Part shown: piece by piece, positions 27,859 through 38,579 of the stretch
How the letters are laid out: every line of letters starts with the position of its first letter
How positions within the stretch are numbered: position 1 is the first letter of the stretch
From: Diploscapter coronatus
Lineage: Eukaryota; Nematoda; Chromadorea; Rhabditida; Rhabditidae
Reading direction: 5' to 3'
Assembly (NCBI GenBank): GCA_964036155.1
Contig: OZ038422.1
Coordinates: 45,965,201-46,029,200 of the forward strand
Length of the DNA stretch: 64,000 bases
Notes under the pieces: generated by a model
The model's input: only the letters and a program-made list of their open reading frames with translations
Database searches by the model: none
Told to the model about the DNA's origin: nothing
Position numbers and translations under genes: made by a program

Positions 27859-29047
27859 GCGCGCTGCTTTTTCCCCACTCCCTTTCCTCTCTCCCCTCAA
27901 TTGATTATAGCGCATTTGTAGGTCGGTTTGAGCCTTCATTACGTTATTGCTAATTCCTGTTTTTCTTATTTTTGTGCGTGTAAAAACCAACTTCATTTAT
28001 TTGCTTGTTTATCTTTTACAAAATGTTATTCTTTTTTCATAATAAGTGCTCAAATTGGTGAATCCTGTTAATCGTTGAAATACCATACAGCTTTTCTTGG
28101 GGAAATAAATCTTCAACTGAACAAAATGAATCTAACTTTGAATTATGGAAGGGAAAGCCGTGAATCATGCAGTGAAATTTACTTGTTTTTCCATGAAAGT
28201 CCACGGAAAACCGAGCCGTTTAAGAATAAAACAATTGTATAGAAAATGATATTTTGCCCGACTCATTTTGCTACAATCGATGGATCCTGAAAAATTCATT
28301 CGGTTAGCAATTCCAAGTATTGCTTAATTTCGCTTTGAAGATGAAGTTATAAAGCTAAATTTTTGCACTTATTTCTCGGCATTAAGCTATTCGCATCAAT
28401 TTGAACATTAAATTTCAGACAGGACATATTCTGCGCACCAGACTTGTTCCCAGATCCAATTTTAGGAGTTTGAGCGCGATGGTTTTTATAACTCATAAAT
28501 GGGTCGGGTTCATTGCCGAAAACTGAGGCCTCATGCATATATCACATGGCTTGTAGTCTTGAGTAGCAATCTGGGTGAAAATAACATTTTTTTTACAATC
28601 AATTTGTATGCCAGTTAATTTTTTGCACAATTCACGAAATTATTTTCATTTCAAAGTCATATGCACTTCTAACCTGAAGGATAAGGCTAGAAAATATTTA
28701 TTAACCGGTTTATTAGCGTCAACCATGTGAATTCGATCGAACATATTTGCCTTGAAATGATGTTGGGAAGAAGAGAAAAAATAGAATTCTGTTGAAGAGC
28801 TAGAAATGGAATGCTATGGTAGAGATCTGGAAGTGGAATGGAATTGGAAATGCCCCGCCGAATTGATGTAATAGAGTCTCTCGTATTTGATGTTTGATTG
28901 ATTGATGGAATTGATTGAAATGAATTGAATGCTTGCATATTACAGCCCACAAATTATTGATTATGAGATGGAAAGTGATCTAAATAAACAGTCGAAGGGA
29001 TTTAACGAAGTAGCCGTTTTGATGGACGAATTTTAAGAAGTTGATGT
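27859..29047. other. Convergent spacer between NAC-alpha and the amidating lyase
   Basis: About 1.2 kb. AATAAA near 28104-28109 suits the NAC-alpha transcript. A short GGGTCGGGTTC motif near 28500 recurs near 25430 and, inverted, near 37270. Around 28790-28930 there is locally repetitive GGAATTGATTGAAATG-type sequence. I see no exon or RNA gene. Confidence 0.5.
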
Positions 29048-32000
29048 TTAGAGGATCTGTGAATCTGCCAGGGAGATTTGCAGGATCTGATTAGGGTGCA
29101 TCTGGGAGACGTAGACAACGCCGTCGTCGGAAATCGTCAGTGAATGCGCATTCTCGACTCCCTAAATCGATTGGATTTGTAATATTCAAATCTGATAACT
29201 AGAAGAATCAATGAATGAAAAGAACAGGATTTTGAAAAAGAGCATAATTAGAATGAAATACCAGCCCGTAAATGCAGTGATGTCGTAAGCTATCTCTTCC
29301 CACGCTATTTCACCTACTTCCCTTCACTCTCCTATCCATAACTATGCGCACGTTCTCACGACATCGCGACATTTACAAATTGTCGAATGAGATTTGCTTG
29401 AAAGGTTATGAATCGAAATTCTATCCTATCAACGATCATAGACATTGTTTTGAGATCATGCAAACTCGTGGATTACATCTTACAAATCGCTTACCTTAAT
29501 GAAGGTGTTAGCTTTTCCGCTGTTCATGTCCATGACGAAGAGCTGTGGCTCTACACTTCCGTCTTCATTTTCACCTGTTACTCCCACAAGGTAGTGCTCT
29601 GCAAAATATGAATTCTTTACGGTTGAGTTAGTCATGAGTTCTCTACGAAGTACAGCTTTTGACAAAAAAGATTTAAAAATAGAAAATTAGAATGCAAAAG
29701 CTTTATCTTTAGGTTTTCTGTATCTGTCAGCGAATTTCATACATACCTAAACAATTAGTATACAGTTGTATTTGTCAATGTTTTTTTTTCTAAACTCCCT
29801 ATATATTGACAAGTACATCTGTATGACGAATACGGGAAGCGTCCTCTTCGCCTTTTAGATTCTTGGCTTCGTCTGTTAGTAGACGAAATTTTCAAATTCA
29901 ATTCTTTGACCATTTTTAAAAGAAAATCAACTGACTCTTCTCTCTGATAGCGTAGACTCGTCCAATCTGTTCAGCACTGGTGATGGGAATGCCTGATGGA
30001 ATGGTTCTGTGGCCCTCTGCAAGTCCTGCTGAGAAGCATTGGACACGCTCGTTTTCTCTAGAAAATCCCCGAATTAGTCAACTCTCCTTTAGTTCTCGGA
30101 TCTACCGGTCAGCAACACAGATCAGATTCATGTCTTCGATGAGAGCCAGTGAGTGAGGAATGGCGAATTGACTGTCGGAGTCGATTCCGTCTGCAAATCG
30201 CATTTTATTCACTTCCTACTTGATTTCAAGCATCAACACACCCTGTGCAGCGCCGAAAATGCCGACGAGTTTTCCCTGCGGGCTGAACTTCATCACTCTG
30301 CTGTTGCAATATCCGTCAGCCACGAAGAAGTGTCCATTCTAAATCAGGAATTTCAAAATATTTGCCTAGAAGTGCTTGATCTGAAAGATGTTTGAATATT
30401 CCATGCTCTCTACCTTAGCGACAGCCACGTCAGTAGGTTTGCAGAAGTGTTTCTCGTCAGCTCCGGGCACCAACTTCTCTCCCAACGACATCACGATCTT
30501 GTAGTTCGAGTCGAGTTTGTGAACCTGATATTATTCTTGGGAAATTTATTTAAAAATGAAGTATAGTAAGCTTTTGCTAGCTACTTCATAGGTATGGCAA
30601 CTCATGTTTGACGTATGATATTTACTAAAACTTGCTACCCATCTGCTATTTAACTTTTAACGCCACAAATCATCATTACGCAATTTACAGACTACCCGTT
30701 AGCATTGATTCTCATTCGTACCTGATGACTTCCGACATCAGTCACCCACAAATTGCCCTTGTCATCGATCGTCAGACCGTGAGGCATGTAGAACATATTC
30801 TCGCCGTGCTCTTCCAGGACCTACAATTCGAGGTGTAATTACACGAGACTCATTGAAAGTCCGCACCATCAGATATATTGAAATAGACAAATCTAAGGAG
30901 CTTTCAACTAGATATATAAAATTGTTGGGAAAATATTATGGGAGAAGAGGTTGTGTGAGTTTTTTTTCCTATCGTCCTCCCCAATTCTGCCAATAGATGA
31001 TTGTGAAACATGAAGAAAATCACAAACCTGTCCAGTAGCGGGATCGATGACAGCGATCGTCGAGTTGGCAATCAGACCGAGCTTCTTATCCAAGACCTCA
31101 TTCTTGTTGAATGAGCTGAAAGTAATTCTCGATATGATGAGCCTATGCTTTACATCTTCAGCCGCACAATGCTCAAAACTTGAAATTTCAAGAACAAAGA
31201 CCAATGTTCAAAGTTGATAGAGCATTTATCAGATTCCAAGTCCAAGAATTTCTTCAAATTTAAAGATAACACTTCGAAAATATGTCAAATTTAAATGTGC
31301 CAGAGAAAATGGCTAACTTCTCATCCCAGACTCGGTCACCGCGGTGGAAGGCAACGAGTTGTCCCTTAGCGTTCATTGCCAGACCCGAGATTTCACCCAG
31401 GGGCTTTGAGAGTGACATGATGAAGGCCTGAATAATTCTTATCAGAAACGTGTTGATCTGACGATGATCTGACTGGGTTGGCATCTTGAGTCTCTCCCTG
31501 CTCTTGCCGCTGCTGCTGTTGCAAGAACTCGGCAACCTGTTGCGGGTCGAATTCAGCCTCATCTGCCAGCTCGTTGCTGGCAAGATTGCCGAGCGGCTCG
31601 AGTCCCTCCGGTGGAACGACTACATTTTCACAGATGGCTACCTTAATTTAGGTAATGAACTAAATGAAATGATAGAATATTTTTTAGAGCTCATGAGTTT
31701 CTTTATACCCTGTATTTCCCACCAAATTTTCACTCTCCCCAATTTTTCTAGTTTCTTATTCGTCACTTCGTTTTCGTCAAAATCTCTCACCTAGCGATGC
31801 CAAATATGCAAAGACTATTGCAAAGGAGATGGCTGAAGCCTTTGCTAGGTGACTTGAGAATAATCAACGCACACTGCCATTACGCTACAGTCATTTACAG
31901 TATTGCGCTCCTTGAAGCTAGAAACGACAAGGGAAGAAAGGCGAGAGTAAGCGTGCACGATAGAGAGATGAGAGAAACCATACGAGAATGGAGGAGAGCG

Positions 32001-32381
32001 GTAATCTTTAGTGAAATAAACTGTACTGTAATTTTAAATGAAAGAGCGTGAATCTCGATTTTTCCACTAGAGATGATCTTTCTCGAATCCTCAGGCTTAA
32101 TCTGACTTGGCTGATTCCAGGAATGCGAGAATGAGGCTGTCGCTACGGGGGTTGCGCATGAAAAAAGGTGAATGTCAGGGGAAAGCAATTAGGGCAATTG
32201 AGGGCTTATTGAAGGCGGTTTTGGATGGAAATCTCAACGAAACCCAACTCTCCAAATCTTGAGGTTTTTGAGAATGCGAAAATCGATCGTCAGATCGATG
32301 ATAATGATTGAAAATCATATGGATTACCTCGAAAAGGGTGAGGAATAGCGAAATAAGAGCAGCCGTAGTGTGGGGCTGCAT
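29048..32381 (-). CDS. pgal-1: Peptidyl-alpha-hydroxyglycine alpha-amidating lyase (PAL), 383 aa
   Basis: Eleven exons sum to 1152 nt: 32328-32381, 31474-31641, 31318-31427, 31028-31115, 30722-30820, 30414-30524, 30242-30338, 30106-30190, 29936-30057, 29495-29598, 29048-29161. A signal peptide ([17 protein letters not shown]) is followed by an acidic Gln-rich linker and an NHL-type beta-propeller: [76 protein letters not shown], then [18 protein letters not shown] is the second enzyme of peptide C-terminal amidation, cleaving hydroxyglycine intermediates to the amide plus glyoxylate in the secretory pathway. No PHM domain is present, so this is the monofunctional form, as in C. elegans pgal-1. 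Intron 1 is long (686 bp). Confidence 0.93.
29277..29377. repeat. Inverted-repeat element in an amidating-lyase intron
   Basis: The left end GTAAATGCAGTGATGTCGTA and right end (reverse complement GTAAATGTCGCGATGTCGTG) are imperfect inverted repeats about 100 bp apart, inside the intron 29162-29494. It has no coding content and is a probable MITE relic. Confidence 0.55.
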
Positions 32382-33118
32382 TTGCAGAATGAGGAGCGCG
32401 GGCCTGAGAAGACGAGACGAGGCGAGGGGAGATCGATAAGGGGGAGCTGCAGTTGAAGCCTTGGAGGGACGGCTTGAAGGCTGGGAGAGGCGAGGAAGGA
32501 AAAGAGCTGCACACCCAGGCAGGCAAGCAGATGAAAACGTCATCCAATCGCATTGAACATGAAAACCGCTGGATGAAAAGTCTACACACTCAAGTGCTCT
32601 TACCTTCCTTGTAGTTTGATATATACCTCTCATGATGCATGCTAATGAACATTTGCAGTAATTAGAGCAGGTGAAATGAAAATGACAATCATATTCATAC
32701 TAACTGATAACCTAATCTAATGCACAAAATAAGCACTTACAAAAATGTTCCTGATTTTGAATAGGACAGGGAAGATAAATTTTGGCAGAAAGATAGATTT
32801 TTATATCGAATATTTAGACGCGTTTTATTCTGATGTGGTCTTCGAATAAATAAACACTAGCAAAATCACTAGTTTTCTTTTCCGAGATGAAGATGATCTC
32901 GAAACGAAAAGAATAAAATGACCATAATAAAATTTACGAAATTTAATGAGCCAGTTCTAATGTCTATTTCTGTGAAGATAGAATATTACTCATATATAAT
33001 ATATTCTGCACTATCCCATTGATACATCTACATATCTAATTAAGGATATTGGTTCCCATTATTACAATATAGAAAATTTTTATTCTAATGAATCTGATTT
33101 CAATAAATTTCTAAAAGT

Positions 33119-33362
33119 ATTGGGCTGGTCGGGAAGTTCGTGCCCACTTGCGATGAGATTTTTAAAATTTTTTCTTTCTTTAGACAAATTGTTAAAAGTT
33201 CAAATATTAACGATAGTGATGGTAGATAATTAGCTAATTATCGAATAGTAACCCGAATCATCATTCCTCATCATTAATCAGAGATATTCACTGATAGTAT
33301 TTAACAGTCTTGAGTTATTACGGAAAGAAAAAAGTGGACACGAACTTTTCGACCACCCAATA
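33119..33362. mobile_element. Mariner-type MITE, 240 bp with TA duplication
   Basis: The terminal inverted repeats are TTGGGCTGGTCGGGAAGTTC on the left and, reverse-complemented, TTGGGTGGTCGAAAAGTTCG on the right. They are flanked by TA at 33119-33120 and 33361-33362. Ends and TA target match mariner-family transposons. The interior is AT-rich with no transposase, so the element is non-autonomous. It sits just 3' of the VWA/CUB gene. Confidence 0.8.
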
Positions 33363-33478
33363 ATTCATCAAAATTATTATAAAAAATTAATAGGTACAAT
33401 TTAAAGTATTCACTACATGAATAAACGATACCAAAAGTGAGACTTATTTGACAAGATTGCCTTTCAAATGATAGCAGT

Positions 33479-36400
33479 TCATTCGCTATTCTTTGGAGGA
33501 ATATAAACCGCATTCCACGAGATGCTGAATCCCCGATAAGTGACTGAAAAATCAGAATAAAATCGTAACGACACTGAATTTGTAGAGAACGTGTAGTTGG
33601 TTGGAGCAGCCATATTGCCAGACCAGCTGAAATATAACAATCATCTTGATCAATTATTAAAACGATGAAATAAATTTGTATACTTTGAGTAATAATCATC
33701 ATCGTTCATTGTTGCACCTTGATAAACATAAAGGAGATCACAATAATTCTCGGTTTCAAAATCATTTATAGTTAATACTATCTAAATATGTGCAATTAAC
33801 TCTTGCAGATTATAATTTTGTATATCATCTACAGTGATAAGTCAAATTTGGGATTTTCATTAAATTTATCAAGTTAGTTTAGCCTTCAGCATCTCATGAT
33901 CCTATACGGATATAAATTTTAGTTAACATGATTATATATCTTTTATTATAATTGATTCGTAAGTAAATATATTGATATTCCACCACGAATGGTAAAAAAT
34001 CCGTCCCTTTTCAAAATCAACGTTATTCCGAGTTTCTTTTTTGTATGAGAATTTTGAAAACTCATACGCGAATATCCCTTTTCTCGCGATAAAATTTTAC
34101 AATCTTAAGTTTAAACTAATTGAACCAATGCAAATTATCTACCATATTACCTATAAAGAAGTTCATGGGTTTCTATTATAAGTAATAAGATCTTTCGTTT
34201 GGCATGTCAATATTACCAAACTGATATTACAAAACTTGTTTTCTCATTACTGTAAATGTATCTAATTTTAAATATACTCTTATTATCATTGGATTAACAT
34301 AATATCATTTAAATAGATTTTAAAATAATTATTTATAAGGCATTACTGACTAAATAATCATTCGTAGGAGCTCTGATATAATACTCCATTAGATCAAAAT
34401 TGGAATAATTCGCAGGATAATTGGGCGACGTTATCACGCCAGAATAACCAGTTACATTATATGTAGGCACGTTGTATCTATTAAGAGCGCGTTCAGACTA
34501 TGCCCGAGCTAGCTCTAGTACAGACATGCCATTTCAAGACCTGGGCCTGAATTTCAGGCCCCAGGCCCGTTCTAAGCCTCTAAAAATTCTTAAAATAACA
34601 TGCCTGCTCTAGTAAATGGGAATAGTTTAAGGAAAAGAAAGATATTTTTCTTTTCTCTCTCTATTTCCACTTGCTAGAGTTATCTCGAACATGGTCTGAA
34701 CGCCCCCTAAGGGGTGAAAAAATTATATATTAAATTAAAATCCTTATGAAAGTGAATTACTTGGCCATAATTCGCGATTCTAGCCATCTAGCTGGAACAT
34801 TGTAATTAATAGAAAGTATATTAGAAGGCGGAAGAGCTTTCAAATATTGGTCCATTCGAGAACTTGGTATCGAGTTTCGCAACAATAAAACCGTAAAACC
34901 CTAATTAAATAGTAGTTTCAATAAATAAATATAAAATCGGATAGTTATTTGGCAATTAACTTCTATTTATTATGTATAAACATATGGTTATTTCGAAATT
35001 TCATTAATCATTCCAAAATAATGATTTTTAAATAAAAGTTAGAAAACTCTTTCGATTAAAACCTAACCAGGATGTTGGTAATGCAAAAAAAATTACACTG
35101 CACTGCAATGCCAACTTCTCTGTATATAACTCAGAAACCAACTTGTTAGCAGATACAAATGCAAAAGTTCACTACTAAAGGTGGTATTTTGGTTGGCGAG
35201 AAAGTTGATATTCTTGCAGAAATTGGTATTAGATTTTGAGGAGAGATAGTTTTCTGCGTAAAAGAGAAGCGAGACGAACAGCGTAATTTTTGAATATCGA
35301 CTTTACCGCGAATAAATAATAGAATTTTGATCGTGTAATATGCGCGACACAATATCTAACTGTAAGGTGGGTATTGAACTGCTTTTTGAGATAAAAATTA
35401 ACCACCCTTTATAAATTCGATATTAGTAATGCTAATTTCGTTAAATATATATCATACCTCGTTGTGTAATCGAGATACACCATTCCATAAATTATTGTAC
35501 CCATTTATGGTGCTAAAATTTGAATTAATGTTTTTAAGGAAATTTTCTTCTAATTATTTTATTAAACCGAGTCAAATCATTATTTAAAAGGCATCCAAGA
35601 CGAATGATATCTTCAACTCTTCACTATTATAATGAAATTTACTTTTAATTCCAATTTTATCGATATTTGTTTATTTTTGTGCAAAATTACGAGGAAAATA
35701 CTTTTAAAAAAACTGAAAATATGAAAGAAACATACTCGCTATATGCATAGATAATTGCCCAGGGTGGAAAATTTGATCGCGGATCAAATGATGAATATCT
35801 GGGATCGTGGAAAAATGAGGTTACGGAACTGAAATTATTCACTTTAATAGGTCTGCAATATATCTTAAAGAATATCTGACGTTTGTAAATCGAATATTCC
35901 CCTATATGGCTTTAAAGCGATGTTAAGATAATCTCGGGCCAATAACGTATCGTTATATACAGTGGCATTACTTGGCCAGGGAAAATAATCATATGTCACA
36001 CCTAAATATGAACATAAAGAAGTTTAGAATTGCCGCTATTTTTCGTATTGATACTGCATTCAAATATATATTAAAAATGATAAGCTATTCTACCTGCAAT
36101 AACAAATCGAAATCCGTAGCAGAATAAACCACTGATACTTCCAATGTATGATGAAGACTGAAATAGTCAAATAAGTTTGCTCATTCAAAAATATCCTGAT
36201 TTATAAGAAATCAAATAAATTTTATGGATAATTTGTGAAGCAATCAAGAAATTTGATAACTCTAGGCAAGATACAAGTTATATTTTTGAAAACTCAATAG
36301 TTTCTCTGATGACTATCAAGTTATCTAATTTTCAGAGTTGTTTTTCTATGATATTCTTATGATCAATTTATGAATATATTTTAACCTCTCGAAATAACTA

Positions 36401-36742
36401 GTTATTTAGTAAGAATTAATTTTACTCAATATTTACTATGTAAATCATACTATATTTATTGCCGAATCATAAGTTCCTGAACCGTCAATGAAATTAGCAA
36501 CGAAAACTGGATCAGAATAGCAATCACTATTACCTGGCGGTACAATATTTTCTAAATATTTGAAATATGACAATTATTTAAGCTATAAGTGAAGATACAT
36601 AAATTACTAAACTACATTTATTTGATTATAATTGCTAGATATTTAATTAATATCCTGCTAGAATTAGTTCATTACCTTTTTCTAAAGAATCTTTGCATTT
36701 ACAAAATGTAATAGATAAGGCTATTATGAATAAAATCCTCAT
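33479..36742 (-). CDS. Secreted VWA-like plus CUB domain protein, 337 aa
   Basis: Ten exons sum to 1014 nt: 36676-36742, 36451-36551, 36094-36157, 35881-36001, 35736-35828, 35458-35512, 34761-34900, 34351-34477, 33684-33781, 33479-33626. A signal peptide (MRILFIIALSITFCKC) leads to a degenerate von Willebrand A-like Rossmann region: strand VFVANFIDGSGTYD, then FRFVIAGVTYDYFPW, WAIIYAYS and GFTVLLLRNSIPS. The C-terminal third is a CUB domain: SGVITSPNYPANYSNFDLME, then IVLTINDFETENYCDLLYVY, ending in SLRFYSDFSVTYRGFSISW. VWA and CUB domains are combined in nematode C-type-lectin-like secreted proteins; no lectin domain is present here. The usual metal-binding DxSxS is altered to IDGSG. The role (possibly gut or immune) is inference from family context. 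Confidence 0.82.
34484..34708. mobile_element. MITE with GCGTTCAGAC-type inverted ends
   Basis: The left end AGAGCGCGTTCAGACTATGC and the right end, reverse-complemented (AGGGGGCGTTCAGACCATGT), form imperfect inverted repeats continuing inward through GAGCTAGCTCTAG-like sequence. About 225 bp, no coding capacity, wholly inside the intron 34478-34760 of the VWA/CUB gene. The superfamily is not determined; target duplication is unclear. Confidence 0.6.
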
Positions 36743-38579
36743 TCGTAACTTGCACAAGTAGATGTTGGAAAAGCAAGAATAATTACACAAAACAGTATTT
36801 ACGAGCCCACTGATAACAGAAAGTTATTAGGCTCATTTATAGTGAAAATTGGTTATCAGTGCATAACGACACAACTTCCTTTCAACTTTTTATTATCAGA
36901 ATCTCGAACATACTAAAACGAAGAATGTAATGAAACAGTTTCTTATCCATTATATTGAAATTCAGGAATGAAAATTTATTGCTTAAAATTTCTTAATTAA
37001 AAGTGTTAATATATATAAATCAATTTAAATAAAGGGAAACTATGGTTAAAATGTTTAGTTTTTCAATTTCACATATTCATTACTGTAGAATTTATTTAGA
37101 ATAAATATGATACAAAATGAAAGTAAAATTTTATAATTATAGTAGGCAGTGAAAATAATTTATGCCTTAACATGATGATTCACCTTTTAAACAGTTCATT
37201 TTTACAAATAAATGAAATTTGACTAAATGTTTTCATCAATAGATAATATCAGGGTTGCTGATGGATCCGACCCGACCCACATTTTTCGAGTCTAAATCGG
37301 GTTCAAGTCCGAAAAATTGGATCCATCAGCAATCAGCAACCCTGGATAATATTTAACTAAACTACCATCGAGATTTGGGCAACCTCAGCAATTAAGTTAT
37401 TTTCTATGTTATTGTTTAATGAATTTTTATCTGCTAATAATAATGATGAAGTTGATGAAACATCATTTTGTGAGAATTTACTTTAAGAATCCATCATCTT
37501 CTAAAAAGAATATAATATTAATTTCGAATATATTTGTAATAGCCTGATATCAGATACACAGAAATAAGGATGACAATTTGGAAGAGCCAAATTAGCATTA
37601 AGACTGTCTTATCTAAGATATTAATTGACGAATCAGTATGAGTCTGAAATTTGTTATTATCCAGTTACGTCTTATCGCGAGCAGTCGGGCCAGAAGCAGA
37701 ACTACTCCTAGTCCCCAGCAATGGCGCCATTGGGCGACTGGTCACTCAAGCCGAGAGATTCTCAACTGAACTGAGTAGTCACTCGTATGAAGCGAGTAGT
37801 CTGTGACCAGCGATGGGTCATCAGAACTAAGATCCACTGATGATCTAATGAGGATAATAAATAATTCATTTCTCAAACTCGTTGTTGATATTATTGATTC
37901 TTATCGTAATACTTAAATTATGAAATTATAATTCAAATGCCAGACTGTTATAAAGACAGTTTTACAACATTCAATGAAACCATACAAGCGAAAGCTTATC
38001 TGCTCGAAAAAAGGGCGATAAGAGGTTTACGCATTAAAATTCTTTACAACCAATGTAAGGCAGATTTGTCATGTTTCGAAATTGAAAAATGAGCGCAGTT
38101 GATAAAATTTTATGATTCAATAGTTCGTTTTTAACTTGAAATAATTATTACATAACTAACTAGCTGTATAATCTCTTTCATTAGCAATCCATCTCCATAA
38201 TAAACAATAAACTCCAAATTTTTGGAAATATGACTTCAATTTTTATTTGCATAATCGGAAAAGATCAAATTTTCGATATGCTATCAATTATTTATTGTTT
38301 TTCTTGAATTTTCTGGTAATGAAATTGTCGCAAATAACGAAAACTAAATGACAGGATCAGGATTGCCTGAAGTTCGAAAAAATCGGGCTTGAACTGAACT
38401 GAACTTCTAGACGGTTCGAAGTTCAGTTCATACAACTCTGATTAAAAGGAGTATTTATGTCAGTCTTTATTAGATGCCTTTGAGAGCTGCATTTCTCATG
38501 CGCATTGAAATTAAATTATTATTTCACATTTTATTGAATAAAATTTCTATATGAAATCTGGGGTTATTATAATCAAGTT
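36743..38579. other. Gene-free, repeat-rich AT spacer
   Basis: This 1.8-kb spacer lies between the VWA/CUB start and the 3' end of the first Hsp70-Kelch gene. It contains the hAT MITE at 37250-37344, an imperfect palindromic stretch around 37738-37812 (CTGGTCAC ... GTGACCAG), and a 13-bp perfect hairpin at 38395-38430. Its last 120 bp match the 3' flanks of the other Hsp70-Kelch genes. No exon was found. Confidence 0.6.
37250..37344. mobile_element. hAT-type MITE with perfect 8-bp target duplication
   Basis: Ends CAGGGTTGCTGATGGATCC and its inverse (with a 7-bp insertion in the right arm) enclose 95 bp. They are flanked on both sides by GATAATAT (37242-37249 and 37345-37352). CAGGG ends plus an 8-bp duplication are diagnostic of hAT-superfamily insertion. 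The intact duplication suggests a fairly recent insertion. Confidence 0.85.

Noticed and set aside
31797..32188. Open frames on both strands inside amidating-lyase intron 1
   Set aside because: They conflict with each other, and the flanking exons join in frame across this stretch.
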